A model generated the notes under the pieces. The model searched no databases and had not been told where the DNA came from. It worked only from the letters and a program-made list of their open reading frames with translations. From Bacteroidaceae bacterium (GTDB taxonomy: Bacteria > Bacteroidota > Bacteroidia > Bacteroidales > Bacteroidaceae), in assembly GCA_017645305.1 (NCBI GenBank), contig JAGCPD010000008.1:1-46276 (forward strand): a stretch of 46,276 bases of DNA, given 5' to 3'. Position 1 is the first letter of the stretch; every line of letters starts with the position of its first letter. Positions 25,575 to 34,908 of the stretch are shown piece after piece. The translations under genes and the position numbers were made by a program.

Positions 25575-25588
25575 AATACTTCTGTATT

Positions 25589-26791
25589 TTAGGGTTCTAA
25601 ACTATGGATAAAGTCAGAGAGTCTTCTTCCCTGGACAATTGGATTGAATGATTGTAAGGCCACATCTCGCCCTCTTTTTGCTATAGCACTTGCTTCCTGT
25701 GGCTTGGATAGAATTTCCTGAATGTCGTTTACAAGCTGAATTTCATCGTCTTCTTCAAAGAGATATGCGCTGACTCCTGATTCCAGATAATGTTTTGATT
25801 CGCCGATGGTCGTTGTGATTATTGGAACTTGACTCATCAACATCTCCCCCAACTTGGTTGGGAAACAGTTTCTGGTTTGCAGGTTATCTGACTTGTAAAT
25901 GATTGACAAGGCTGCAAAATGTTGAAGTCTGAGAATCTCTTCGTCGCTGACATAGCCCATTAGGACAACATCGTCTGTAAGCCCAAGTTGCCCTATCTGC
26001 GTCTTGTATTTACATTTCTGTGAATCAGCCTGTTTGCCCGTGAAGACTAATTTGCAGGGAGATGGATATTCTCTTTTTAATCTGGCAAATGCAAGTAGTA
26101 TCTTTGAGATGCTATCCTTTTGCTCATGCATGGTTCCTGTGTGGATGATGTATGGGACATCAAAAGGAGATTGCATTCCAGAGTAATCTATATCGAATGG
26201 TTCTGGATCAACCAATATCGGAATACGGATAACTTTTGCACTACTCCTCTTGTATTTGTTTACAAAGTCTTCCAAGTCTGTAGATATGGCTATGAAGCCA
26301 TCATACAGAGGCATTATCAGATGGAATTCTATCCAGTCTGTTAAAGGGCGTAACTTGTGCTTTCTCCCTAATGAACCTGGGTGCTCACAGACTTCTTTGA
26401 TTGTCTTTGCGCCCTTTATCTTTGCGGCCAAAAGAATCATTGTCTGCAGGAAGAGAGGATAAAGGTACACATACACAGTATCTCCTTTGTCTATATGTCG
26501 TAAGGAATAAAGGAATGTGCGGATAGGGTCAATCAGGTTCCACTCCAGTCCGCGTATCAGCTTGTTCCTTTTCGGATGTTTGTATTTGCCGCATACGTAG
26601 CAGAAAGGGGTTCCTTTGTACATTCCTTTTGCAGGCATCCCATCATCTTCCCCTCTCTCAAAGACCTTGTTGCAGATAATGACGTTTACGTCGTCTCCTG
26701 CTGCTTTGAGCCCCTTAATGTAGCATAGCCTGCGTTTTGCCGCAGCCATACCGTAAGGAAATGATTTATCTTGATAGAAATGTATGAGCAT
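25589..26791 (-). CDS. GT4-like glycosyltransferase
   Basis: The 400-residue product begins MLIHFYQDKSFPYGMAAAKR and has a GT-B arrangement. The central part reads YIIHTGTMHEQKDSISKILL, the usual junction before the donor domain. The donor motif is divergent: CFPTKLGEMLMSQVPIITTT replaces the more common FEG...EAM, keeping one Glu. It is longer than its neighbours. The family assignment is sound, but the substrate is unknown. It lies 4 bases after the acyltransferase 3 gene. Confidence 0.85.
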   Translation of the reverse strand: MLIHFYQDKSFPYGMAAAKRRLCYIKGLKAAGDDVNVIICNKVFERGEDDGMPAKGMYKGTPFCYVCGKYKHPKRNKLIRGLEWNLIDPIRTFLYSLRHIDKGDTVYVYLYPLFLQTMILLAAKIKGAKTIKEVCEHPGSLGRKHKLRPLTDWIEFHLIMPLYDGFIAISTDLEDFVNKYKRSSAKVIRIPILVDPEPFDIDYSGMQSPFDVPYIIHTGTMHEQKDSISKILLAFARLKREYPSPCKLVFTGKQADSQKCKYKTQIGQLGLTDDVVLMGYVSDEEILRLQHFAALSIIYKSDNLQTRNCFPTKLGEMLMSQVPIITTTIGESKHYLESGVSAYLFEEDDEIQLVNDIQEILSKPQEASAIAKRGRDVALQSFNPIVQGRRLSDFIHSLEP

Positions 26792-26795
26792 AGTA

Positions 26796-27794
26796 TTATT
26801 GCGCTATTGTTGATGTTATTTCTTTTGAAAGACGATGAGCAAGGTAAGTCAGTATGAAGCCGGAAATAATAACGATGGAATAATCAAGGTAATGCCCAAT
26901 GAAAATTGGACTGTCAATCCATTCCCTGAGATAAAGAGGCATCAATTTCTTTATTCCGATATTCGCTAAATAGGATTCCAATGAAGCACCGCCCAGCCAT
27001 ATAAAAAAGACATTAATCGCTGACTGTTCGGATACCCGCTTCCAAACAACACTTAGTACAATAAGTATAGGCAATACATATAGCCAGGAATAAAAAACAT
27101 CTTTCATCGTGAAATGAAAAAAGATACATCCTAATGCCGATGCACCTATAACATATAATGCGTTTACATTGATGCCTTTTCTGATATATTTGGCCAGATA
27201 CATTCCTATGATAAAACTGACTGCCCGCTTGAATGCTCCCTGCAGATTGGTTATAATCGAATTCATAACATCACCTGTATCATTAACTGGAATGTGGGTC
27301 AAAAATAGTACTAATATAATCAGTATAATGGTTACCAGAATTCTGCTTTTCGAATGTTCAAGTCCCCAAAACAACGGAGGTGCCAATGGGTAAAGCAATA
27401 CTAATAGGGCTACATACCACATACCATCATGGTGAGTCCAAAAACGTAGTGTGGAGAAATACAACAGCCATTCACTCCATGAAACATTCTCGACACATAA
27501 ACTCGCGATTCTCAATATTAGCATGATAATTGTATATGGAATGATAATCCTGAGGAACCGCTTCTTCAACCAAGAGAAATAACGGTGTGGGTTCATCAGG
27601 GAGAAACAACACCCCATACCTGAAAGAAACAGGAAAATATCTACACCAAGATTAAGGAATACTAATAGCTTTCGAGGAATCCCTGCCACTTCTACCCCAT
27701 ATTGAGGCGCGTGGCATAGGATTATCATCAAGGCTGCCACACCCATCAGTTGGGTTCTGTATTTGCTTAATAGAAAGAGATTGAATCTATTCAT
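26796..27794 (-). CDS. Membrane acyltransferase, acyltransferase 3 family
   Basis: The 332-residue product has about ten hydrophobic helices. Near the N-terminus are RTQLMGVAALMIILCHAP, with the conserved His, and NLGVDIFLFLSGMGCCFSL, both typical of OafA/NodX/WcaH-like acyltransferases. SWLKKRFLRIIIPY is the conserved positively charged loop. The enzyme likely O-acetylates the polysaccharide or its lipid-linked unit at the membrane. Together with the two beta-helix acyltransferases, the locus encodes three potential acylation steps. Confidence 0.88.
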   Translation of the reverse strand: MNRFNLFLLSKYRTQLMGVAALMIILCHAPQYGVEVAGIPRKLLVFLNLGVDIFLFLSGMGCCFSLMNPHRYFSWLKKRFLRIIIPYTIIMLILRIASLCVENVSWSEWLLYFSTLRFWTHHDGMWYVALLVLLYPLAPPLFWGLEHSKSRILVTIILIILVLFLTHIPVNDTGDVMNSIITNLQGAFKRAVSFIIGMYLAKYIRKGINVNALYVIGASALGCIFFHFTMKDVFYSWLYVLPILIVLSVVWKRVSEQSAINVFFIWLGGASLESYLANIGIKKLMPLYLREWIDSPIFIGHYLDYSIVIISGFILTYLAHRLSKEITSTIAQ

Positions 27795-27803
27795 CCTGAT
27801 TCT

Positions 27804-28532
27804 TTAAATATTTATTCCTCGCTTCGCTTTGAGTTTTCCCACTATTTCCTTTTGCTCTTCTGTCAGGGGATCAGAACAGCCAAAAATCTTCTTGTCCTTA
27901 TAATATGTGTCAAACAATGAAACTAAATCTTCATGGGATATTCGTTCCTCTGGGGGATAGAGCGCCTCTTCATGTTTCTCAATGTCGGAGATGGAAAATT
28001 TCACGCCAATGATTCTGGCAGGCATACCTGCTACCAATGCGTAGGGTGGCACAGATTTGCTGACAAGCGCATTGGCACCAACAATGCATCCACGTCCAAG
28101 CATCACACCTGCCAGTATGATTGCACGGGTGCCAACCCAGACATCTTCTCCAATGGTGACATCTGCCGATTTATCATTGATATGGCTTTCCCCTAATAGG
28201 ACTTGTGGAATGGTTGCGGTTGACCTGTGATTATTAGTTATAATGGTTACGTCTGGTGCAATAACGGTATATTTCTTCACATAGACAGACTCTCGGCCAG
28301 CATTGATAATTGTAAGTCCATAACGAATCTTGACAAAGTCCTCAACAAAAAGGTTCTTGGGTTTTCCTATGTGGCAAGGGTAGGCAATTGTGCTTTGAGT
28401 CGGCATGGAGCCAAATGCTTTGCGGTCAGGGTAATTTCTGTGAAGGTGATACAATACATGTCGTCCCTTCCTGAGGAGGAACCAGATATCCGATAATAGT
28501 AGTCTAATGTTATTCATCATTTGCATTTTCAT
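27804..28532 (-). CDS. Left-handed beta-helix acyltransferase, WcaF/VatD-like
   Basis: The 242-residue product has hexapeptide repeats. They include FVKIRYGLTIINAGRESVYV, NNHRSTATIP, DVTIGEDVWVGTRAIILAGV and GCIVGANALVSKSVPPYALV, with AGMPARIIG closing the helix. This is a trimeric O-acetyltransferase type. Several Met codons (28532, 28526, 28520, 28517) could start it. The outermost overlaps the polymerase gene by 23 bases, and 28520 or 28517 would overlap less. The C-terminal extension after the helix is larger than in the other acetyltransferase here. Confidence 0.88.
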   Translation of the reverse strand: MKMQMMNNIRLLLSDIWFLLRKGRHVLYHLHRNYPDRKAFGSMPTQSTIAYPCHIGKPKNLFVEDFVKIRYGLTIINAGRESVYVKKYTVIAPDVTIITNNHRSTATIPQVLLGESHINDKSADVTIGEDVWVGTRAIILAGVMLGRGCIVGANALVSKSVPPYALVAGMPARIIGVKFSISDIEKHEEALYPPEERISHEDLVSLFDTYYKDKKIFGCSDPLTEEQKEIVGKLKAKRGINI

Positions 28533-29877
28533 TTAAACAAAAATCACCAGCATATTCATCATCTTCTTCGTATGTTTCTTCTGCATCTATAGCTATCTCA
28601 TCTTCTTCATAACAGAACAGCCCGTAGAACCAGAATGCAGTAAATATCGGGATGCAGAAAACAGGATATGAAAGTGAGGAACCAAGCAGAGCTACTGCAA
28701 AAGCAAATTTCTGTCGAAACCAGCATGTCCGACTAATCTTAATGGAGGAATAAAATAGGAGTACGTAAAGATAAAAACCAATAAAAAAGCCATATTGAGC
28801 GAAGATTTTCACGAGTCCTCCAGTAAGTGCAAAGTTCTTGGTGACTTCCTGGCGGAACCAACTATGGTCGTTGTTTCTGCCGTACCCTATTAATGGTTCT
28901 TTTTTGAAATTTGCCCACTCGAAATATGCGGATTCAATGCGGTCAAGTGAACCTAAATACTCATCGCCGTACATCTTTGCATTGTAATTGATGTTATGCA
29001 TTCGTTCGCGTGTCAGTCCCTCGAAGTTAGCTTTGTCCTGAATCTTTTCAGCCATGAAATCAAGTGAAAAGATTGCAACAGCAAAAGGTAATGCAATGAA
29101 GACAAAGGAAAGAATGCTTTTTGCACTGAAATCATTGAGCCAGAAGATTGTATATATCAAGAATACAATACTATAGCCTGTTGTTGAAAAGGTGCTGGCA
29201 AGTGCGAGCAATAGGATGATGATTTTCGTGTTGCCACGGAACAATATGCCTTCGCGCGACAAGTTGGTGACAATGGCAGGAATCAGCATGATGGCAAAAC
29301 GTCCAGGTTCCCACGAACAGCCCGCATTGCGAATTAGAGAACCATAAGATTGACCCTTCAAAGGATCCATCCAGTTAAAAAGATAGAGGACATTATTACC
29401 GAAAGCTGTTTCTGGGAAAAGGTGGAATAGGCCTGACATTGGTGGAATAAGGACTGACATCCCCCATAGCACTAAACTTACCGTAGAGAATACAACCATG
29501 ATATGTTCGTAGATTGGAAACAAATCACGCCCATAGATCCGAATGTGGATGAAAGCTATGAAGATGGCATAGAGCAGAAAGAAGTAATATGATAGATTGC
29601 TTGAGGAGAAATCGTGAAACTTATAGCATACGGCTATAGACCAGCTTAGCATAATACCGACAAGTGTCCATAGTTTGCTATGAGCAAAACTGATGGGATT
29701 GCGTACCAGCAGAATGATGGTCAAGACTATCGGAATGAGCAATGGTATGGGGTCGCCTGACAGACCGCCAACCATACGCCCTGTGTCTGGTGTCATCTGC
29801 GCCATATAGATAACCATTACGAACAAATAGAGGTATTCGTAAATAGGGTAGAAGATGTCGTCGTGGATTTTAATCAT
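28510..29877 (-). CDS. Polysaccharide polymerase, Wzy-like
   Basis: The 455-residue product is a polytopic membrane protein with about eleven hydrophobic stretches and low similarity to anything specific, as expected of Wzy. A large loop (about residues 280-350) includes NDHSWFRQEVTKNF, a region like the O-antigen ligase/polymerase periplasmic loop. It lies between flippase and acyltransferase genes. The C-terminal 35 residues after the last helix are strikingly acidic (Glu/Asp-rich, starting CYEEDE). Wzy is inferred from topology and context, so a ligase role is not excluded. Confidence 0.75.
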   Translation of the reverse strand: MIKIHDDIFYPIYEYLYLFVMVIYMAQMTPDTGRMVGGLSGDPIPLLIPIVLTIILLVRNPISFAHSKLWTLVGIMLSWSIAVCYKFHDFSSSNLSYYFFLLYAIFIAFIHIRIYGRDLFPIYEHIMVVFSTVSLVLWGMSVLIPPMSGLFHLFPETAFGNNVLYLFNWMDPLKGQSYGSLIRNAGCSWEPGRFAIMLIPAIVTNLSREGILFRGNTKIIILLLALASTFSTTGYSIVFLIYTIFWLNDFSAKSILSFVFIALPFAVAIFSLDFMAEKIQDKANFEGLTRERMHNINYNAKMYGDEYLGSLDRIESAYFEWANFKKEPLIGYGRNNDHSWFRQEVTKNFALTGGLVKIFAQYGFFIGFYLYVLLFYSSIKISRTCWFRQKFAFAVALLGSSLSYPVFCIPIFTAFWFYGLFCYEEDEIAIDAEETYEEDDEYAGDFCLNENANDE

Positions 29878-29899
29878 AACGAAAGGAGAAATCAGAAGG

Positions 29900-31252
29900 T
29901 TATTTGTTCCAGATACCGATAGCAGAGTTGTTCAGAATCCTGCGTATTTGGATCGTGAAGAAGCTGGCATAGATGATATTGATTATTGACATGGAAGCCA
30001 CGACTCCCAAAATACCTATATACTTTCCTAAGAACAAAGAGAGTGGTACATGAAGAAGCAATCCAATCAATATCACATACGATTGTAATTCTACTTTTCC
30101 TGTGCCGTTTATCAAAGTAACTTGTAGCGTGTCCCAGCAATGGATAAGTGTATAGACAGCTATAGAAAGTGTCAACATGAAAGGTACCGATACCTTGTCT
30201 CCAACCCATAGTTTAATTAAAAAAGGTGAAAGTATTACAATAACACTTATCATTATGCAAAGAAGCAGATACAGCTTTTGCATCTTTTTGTACATGTTGT
30301 TCATCCAAAGGTAATCCTTTTTGGTATATGCGTCGGTGAATGCAGGCCACAACGGATTTAGTATAATCGTATAGACCATTACAACAATGTTCAACAGTTT
30401 GTAGGCTATGTTGTACTGCGTAACAGACTCGGGGCCTGCAATATGGGAAATAAGTATATTGGTGGCTTGATAGAGGACAATCATTTGCACCTGAATAATG
30501 AAAAACATAATCCCGAGTCCCCATAGGTCTTTGATATATGCTGTATTAATGGACTTGAAAGTTGGAGCAACTTCTTTCATAGTTGTCTTAAAATAGATGA
30601 CAGAAGCAATCAGGACAATTAATATCGGCATTAAGGAGTAGGCAAAAGCCAAATTTAATAATGATGGCTTGACAAACAACGTCATCATGCCGATAATACA
30701 TAAAGAACAGATTTGGCCTATAACAGCAAACAAACTGGAAAGGGCTGTCTTTTGGTAAGCGGCAACTACAGCGACAAAAACATTTACAATCATCTGCAAT
30801 GCTATGAACACAAAGAGCACTTGCATTGTTTTGATGATAATCTCTTGATTTGAAGAGTCAACGTTTAGTATTCTGCACCAGTTAATCCACGGGCTCGCCA
30901 CTATCAGGAGCACAGAAAGTGGAACAAACATTGCGAACATAATGGCGTATGTCGTAGAAACCAGGCTTTTGCCCTTCTCGTAGTCCTTCCTTGCCAAACA
31001 TTCATTCAGCCTGTTCTTCAATCCATGCGTAACCCCGACATCCATATATGTCAGCCAATGGAGGATGGAAGATATAGTGAGCCAGACACCATAGATTTCT
31101 GAAGAGACATAGCCCAGCGTCATTGGAACGAGCAGAAAGGAGGTAAGAATACTGACCACCTTTATCGCCAAAGAACCCAAAATGTTTCTCTTGACGGTGG
31201 CCGTTCTTTTGGAACCTCCAATTAATATGTCTTTGATTCCTGCAATTTTCAT
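29900..31252 (-). CDS. Polysaccharide flippase, Wzx-like
   Basis: The 450-residue product has about twelve to fourteen membrane helices. The N-terminal SLAIKVVSILTSFLLVPMTL and YVSSEIYGVWLTISSILHWL are typical of the Wzx branch of the MOP exporter superfamily. It would flip the undecaprenyl-linked repeat unit to the periplasm for the polymerase encoded just downstream. The stop of this gene lies 22 bases before the polymerase gene. Confidence 0.88.
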   Translation of the reverse strand: MKIAGIKDILIGGSKRTATVKRNILGSLAIKVVSILTSFLLVPMTLGYVSSEIYGVWLTISSILHWLTYMDVGVTHGLKNRLNECLARKDYEKGKSLVSTTYAIMFAMFVPLSVLLIVASPWINWCRILNVDSSNQEIIIKTMQVLFVFIALQMIVNVFVAVVAAYQKTALSSLFAVIGQICSLCIIGMMTLFVKPSLLNLAFAYSLMPILIVLIASVIYFKTTMKEVAPTFKSINTAYIKDLWGLGIMFFIIQVQMIVLYQATNILISHIAGPESVTQYNIAYKLLNIVVMVYTIILNPLWPAFTDAYTKKDYLWMNNMYKKMQKLYLLLCIMISVIVILSPFLIKLWVGDKVSVPFMLTLSIAVYTLIHCWDTLQVTLINGTGKVELQSYVILIGLLLHVPLSLFLGKYIGILGVVASMSIINIIYASFFTIQIRRILNNSAIGIWNK

Positions 31253-31264
31253 TGATATGTGAGC

Positions 31265-33673
31265 TTATTTGGCATTGAATAGTTTTCGACGTGTGCCGTC
31301 AGAATAAAGGACAAGGTTTAAACCTTTTTGCATAGCAGGGAGTCGTTTACCTGTGGCATCATAGATAGCTGCAACTGTGCAATTGCTGTGACGGGTCTGG
31401 ATGTTGTCTGCTATGTTTGCTGTGGTTGCAACGAATGAAATGGAATCGCCTGGTATGCAAGATGTAAGGTCGGGTTGAATCTGTGACATATAAAAGGCTT
31501 CGGAAGAGGAACTACCATCAGCGTGAAATACATTCATCACCCATGCTGCATCTTCTGCTTTTGTGTAAAGAAACAATGGGAAAGACGTGAACCATGCACC
31601 ATCGAATCTTCCTGTGCGAAGTGGCACGTCGCAGACAGTAATATTTGTGTCAATTGTCTCTGTCCCTTCTGGTAACTCTTCGCGGATGCTGACAGGAATG
31701 ACATCACCGAGGGAGAAGTAGCTGGCCATTTGCCGATAGACAATTGGTGGACGGGTGGAAACGTATGTGTATAGGCGGTTCATGCCATGTGTGTGTGAAC
31801 TTGGCTTGGGCATGCCCTCATACGCAGCAAATGTTGGAGCAATTTCATCAATGATCTCCCCATCCATCTCTTGAATGATTGGAACACAGATATCGGGGCG
31901 AAGGAAGTCGCCTAAATAGTTGGCGTATGTGGAAATAAAACGGTTGCGGAACTCTGGGAAGGACATCATCTTTTCATAGAGATAACAAGCAGTCCTTACA
32001 CTTGCATTGTTGGACCTTTCGTATTCCTGGTCTTCTGGATTCTGAGTGCCAAGCATGTATTTGAACATATCCCATGAACTGGTGTTTATGAAGATGTAAT
32101 CCAAGTCCTTCGATATCCAGTGCCAACGCCCGTCTTCGGTTGTCTGCTTCCACATTGATACATTGTTTCCAGGAAAATCCGTGTTGGATGCATAACATTC
32201 TGCAATGAAGACATTCATGAAGTTCTCCGTATCCATAGCCTCTGCCATCTCTTCGTATGTGACATCATCCCTGTGGTAGAGCTTGTTGAAGGAATTAAAG
32301 TGGGGTGATTCAGGTTTGTTATTACTCTTATAGTTTGAGGCATCTGCCATTTCCACTTCCTCGTCCTCTATGTCATAGTTGCTGGTGACATAATCTTCAT
32401 TGGAACGCTCACGCATACCGAAAACACCACTGTATTGTCCGTTGATATAGACAATAACTGGCTCATATGCCTGCCAATCAATATCTGTGAGATGGGTACC
32501 GAATAGCTTGTTCAGAAATGCATCATCAATACGTCCATACTTGCAGGTACTGCCACCATTTCTTAGCATAAAAGACTTTACTTTGTTGACCTCTGGCTTG
32601 TCTCGCCAGAAATCGCCCTTGAAATTCTTCTTCCCGAAACGTTTCTTGGCATAGCATTTTATACTCTTTTGTGGAAAATTTCTTGAGTACAGGCCTCCAA
32701 CAGCCATCTCGCCAGATTGGTTAAATACAGTACTTCCGTTCTTGGTGCTGAAATATTCAAAGTTTGCCGGCCGTCGCCACTTGTAACTGTAGTTGGGCTT
32801 GCCGTCCGTGCTGTCGTTGGAGAGGATGCCTTCCTCACTGCTGTAGAGGTAGGTGCTGTCAGTCGCGATGCAGACGAAGGGTAATGTCGTCTCTCGAGGA
32901 TGGAAGATATAGGAGTGCGTGGTGGAACGAATGGGAAGTAATTCATGCGACAGAAGTTTTGCACGGATGACTGTACCTTTGTCAATGGTGATGATAAATT
33001 GGGTGTCTGATGCCGACTCCCATGTCGGTTCACGGCCATCCAAGGTGAGGTAGATGCGGGTATCCTCGGGCACACCTTCAGGCATAGAAATTGTGACAGT
33101 CTCAGGGCCATTGGTCATCAGATGTCCTTCTGTAGAAAATATAGGCTCAGGCAATACCTCTTCGCATCCTATGCTGTTGTTAGCAGCACCTGGCGTGGGC
33201 GTCAGTTCATATTGCCACTCGTTGCTGCCATCTGTAGTACGCCCGTATGCTATGTTGGGTGCCGGCATACTCTTATAACTGATGGAGTCAACGATGTGCC
33301 AATTGTTGTCATAAAGATAAAGATTTCCTTTGCCAGCCTCCAGGTTGAATTCGCAATGGAGGGGAATGCTTGATCTCTTGTCACAATAGACCAGAAGATG
33401 ACCTCCCGGCTCAATATATTGTTCCGTAGATATGATTCTTTTACTTTCAGAGGCCACTTTTACTGGACTGATACGATAATTCTGAATATTGATTCGTGTG
33501 TCACTTGCGTTGTAGAGTTCTACCCATGAATCAGGGAAGTCATGGTCAACCATCAGGAAATCTACATTGGACTGCATAATTTCGTTAATGACAATTTGCC
33601 CTTGAGCCATTGCAGTGCCAAATGTAGAAAAAATAAACAAAATTATTGTATAGAGATGTTTATTTATTTTCAT
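31265..33673 (-). CDS. Secreted CotH-like protein with lamin-tail domain
   Basis: The 802-residue product has a signal peptide (cleavage near AMA-QG, residue 23). A lamin-tail domain spans about 26-160 (VINEIMQSNVDF, SWVELYNASD), and a chitobiase-C-like beta-sandwich about 176-258 (YLTLDGREPT). A CotH kinase-like domain spans about 335-590, with VKSFMLRNGG, GVFGMRERSNEDY and WHWISKDLDYIF; the DLD at 523-525 would bind metal. It ends with a beta-rich tail, IYDATGKRLPAMQKGLNLVL, resembling type IX secretion sorting domains. CotH phosphorylates coat proteins in Bacillus. A role on surface polymer here is inference. It sits between the flippase and epimerase genes, co-directional with both. Confidence 0.85.
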   Translation of the reverse strand: MKINKHLYTIILFIFSTFGTAMAQGQIVINEIMQSNVDFLMVDHDFPDSWVELYNASDTRINIQNYRISPVKVASESKRIISTEQYIEPGGHLLVYCDKRSSIPLHCEFNLEAGKGNLYLYDNNWHIVDSISYKSMPAPNIAYGRTTDGSNEWQYELTPTPGAANNSIGCEEVLPEPIFSTEGHLMTNGPETVTISMPEGVPEDTRIYLTLDGREPTWESASDTQFIITIDKGTVIRAKLLSHELLPIRSTTHSYIFHPRETTLPFVCIATDSTYLYSSEEGILSNDSTDGKPNYSYKWRRPANFEYFSTKNGSTVFNQSGEMAVGGLYSRNFPQKSIKCYAKKRFGKKNFKGDFWRDKPEVNKVKSFMLRNGGSTCKYGRIDDAFLNKLFGTHLTDIDWQAYEPVIVYINGQYSGVFGMRERSNEDYVTSNYDIEDEEVEMADASNYKSNNKPESPHFNSFNKLYHRDDVTYEEMAEAMDTENFMNVFIAECYASNTDFPGNNVSMWKQTTEDGRWHWISKDLDYIFINTSSWDMFKYMLGTQNPEDQEYERSNNASVRTACYLYEKMMSFPEFRNRFISTYANYLGDFLRPDICVPIIQEMDGEIIDEIAPTFAAYEGMPKPSSHTHGMNRLYTYVSTRPPIVYRQMASYFSLGDVIPVSIREELPEGTETIDTNITVCDVPLRTGRFDGAWFTSFPLFLYTKAEDAAWVMNVFHADGSSSSEAFYMSQIQPDLTSCIPGDSISFVATTANIADNIQTRHSNCTVAAIYDATGKRLPAMQKGLNLVLYSDGTRRKLFNAK

Positions 33674-33733
33674 GTTGGATTCACGTTGTATGGTTGTTCG
33701 GGAATATTCTTGATGTCATTATCTCTTTGCCTA

Positions 33734-34792
33734 TCACTTTTTGTAATAGCTTGCGTACCATTCAGCGAACTTACGGAGGCCTTCCCTAAGCGGGGTGGAG
33801 GGACGGAAGCCGAAGTCCTGCTCAAGGGGTGTGGTGTCTGCGAAGGTGATGGGGACATCGCCAGGCTGCATGGGAACTAGTTCCTTGTGTGCCTCGAAGC
33901 CGTAGTCGGCAGGAAGAACCTTGGCTGTGACGAGCTCTTCCTGGAGAATGGTGACGAAGTCTAGCAGGTTCTCGGGACTATTGTTTCCAATGTTGTAAAC
34001 CATATATGGCGGGATGGGCAGACCGTCCTCGCCAGTTTGCTTTTCAGGTGCATGTTGCATGACACGTATAACACCCTCTATGATATCATCTACGAAAGTG
34101 AAGTCGCGCTTGCAGTTGCCATAGTTGAAGATTTGAATGGTCTTACCTTCGCGCAACTTGTTGGTGAAGCCAAAATATGCCATGTCGGGACGTCCGGCAG
34201 GACCATAGACGGTGAAGAAACGCAAGCCTGTACAGGGAATGTTGTAGAGTTTGCTGTAAGCGTGTGCCAACAACTCGTTGCTCTTTTTCGTGGCAGCATA
34301 GAGGCTAACGGGATTATCTACCTTGTCGTCGGTAGAATAGGGCACTTTCTTGTTGTTTCCATAGACGCTACTGCTGGAGGCATAAACAAGATGCTCAACA
34401 GCATGGTGTCTGCATGACTCGAGTATGTTATAAAAGCCTATGATATTACTCTCGATATATGCATCGGGGTTCTGGATGCTATAGCGCACACCAGCTTGAG
34501 CTGCAAGGTTGACAACAACGGCGGGCTTGTAATTAGAAAAAAGACTTTCTATGCACGCTTTATTGGCAATGGAATCTTTGATGAAAGTCCAGTCGCGACC
34601 AAGTGCTTCAATCTTTGCCAGACGTTCTTTTTTAAGGTTCACGTCATAATAATCTGTGATGGAGTCAATTCCAATGATCTTGATGTCTTTGAAGTCCCTA
34701 TAGAGGCGCATGACGAGATTACTTCCAATAAAACCGGCAGCTCCTGTTACAAGAATTGTTTTACTTTCAAGTGATATGTTGTATTTTACCAT
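33734..34792 (-). CDS. NAD-dependent nucleotide-sugar epimerase, UDP-glucuronate 4-epimerase-like
   Basis: The 352-residue product is an extended SDR. The Rossmann motif GAAGFIG is at residues 17-23, AAQAGVRYSIQNPDAYIESN is the typical substrate loop, and the catalytic pair YAATK gives Tyr165 and Lys169 with Ser140 nearby. DYYDVNLKKERL and RDFTFVDDIIEGV match UDP-glucuronate 4-epimerases, so it probably makes UDP-galacturonate for the repeat unit. A GTG at 34813 would extend the N-terminus, but ATG 34792 fits the family. It is the first gene of the large minus-strand operon. Confidence 0.9.
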   Translation of the reverse strand: MVKYNISLESKTILVTGAAGFIGSNLVMRLYRDFKDIKIIGIDSITDYYDVNLKKERLAKIEALGRDWTFIKDSIANKACIESLFSNYKPAVVVNLAAQAGVRYSIQNPDAYIESNIIGFYNILESCRHHAVEHLVYASSSSVYGNNKKVPYSTDDKVDNPVSLYAATKKSNELLAHAYSKLYNIPCTGLRFFTVYGPAGRPDMAYFGFTNKLREGKTIQIFNYGNCKRDFTFVDDIIEGVIRVMQHAPEKQTGEDGLPIPPYMVYNIGNNSPENLLDFVTILQEELVTAKVLPADYGFEAHKELVPMQPGDVPITFADTTPLEQDFGFRPSTPLREGLRKFAEWYASYYKK

Positions 34793-34808
34793 AATATCCC
34801 CGCATACA

Positions 34809-34822
34809 TGCACACGTGTGCA
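34809..34822. promoter_or_regulatory. 14-bp perfect palindrome in the leader of the polysaccharide operon
   Basis: TGCACACGTGTGCA is a perfect dyad. It lies between the -7 box (34836-34843, minus strand) and the epimerase ATG at 34792, so it would fall in the 5' leader or just downstream of the start site. It is a candidate operator or RNA hairpin. There is no T-run after it on the minus strand. Confidence 0.5.
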
Positions 34823-34835
34823 AAAAAACGCTCTG

Positions 34836-34843
34836 CAAAGTTA
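34836..34843 (-). promoter_or_regulatory. Probable -7 promoter box of the polysaccharide operon
   Basis: TAACTTTG on the minus strand matches the Bacteroidetes -7 consensus TAnnTTTG. No TTTG is found at the expected -33 distance, where an A-tract is present instead, so the promoter may be weak or activator-dependent. Confidence 0.55.
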
Positions 34844-34908
34844 CAACATTTTTTTAAATTAGCGTCATGTTTCCGTTTTTTCTGAAAAACAATAAAGATT
34901 TGTGGTTG

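Noticed and set aside
25029..28532. Possible insertion sequence or transposase remnants among the glycosyltransferase genes
   Set aside because: No transposase-like frame, terminal inverted repeats or target duplications could be seen. All frames in this part are explained by polysaccharide genes.
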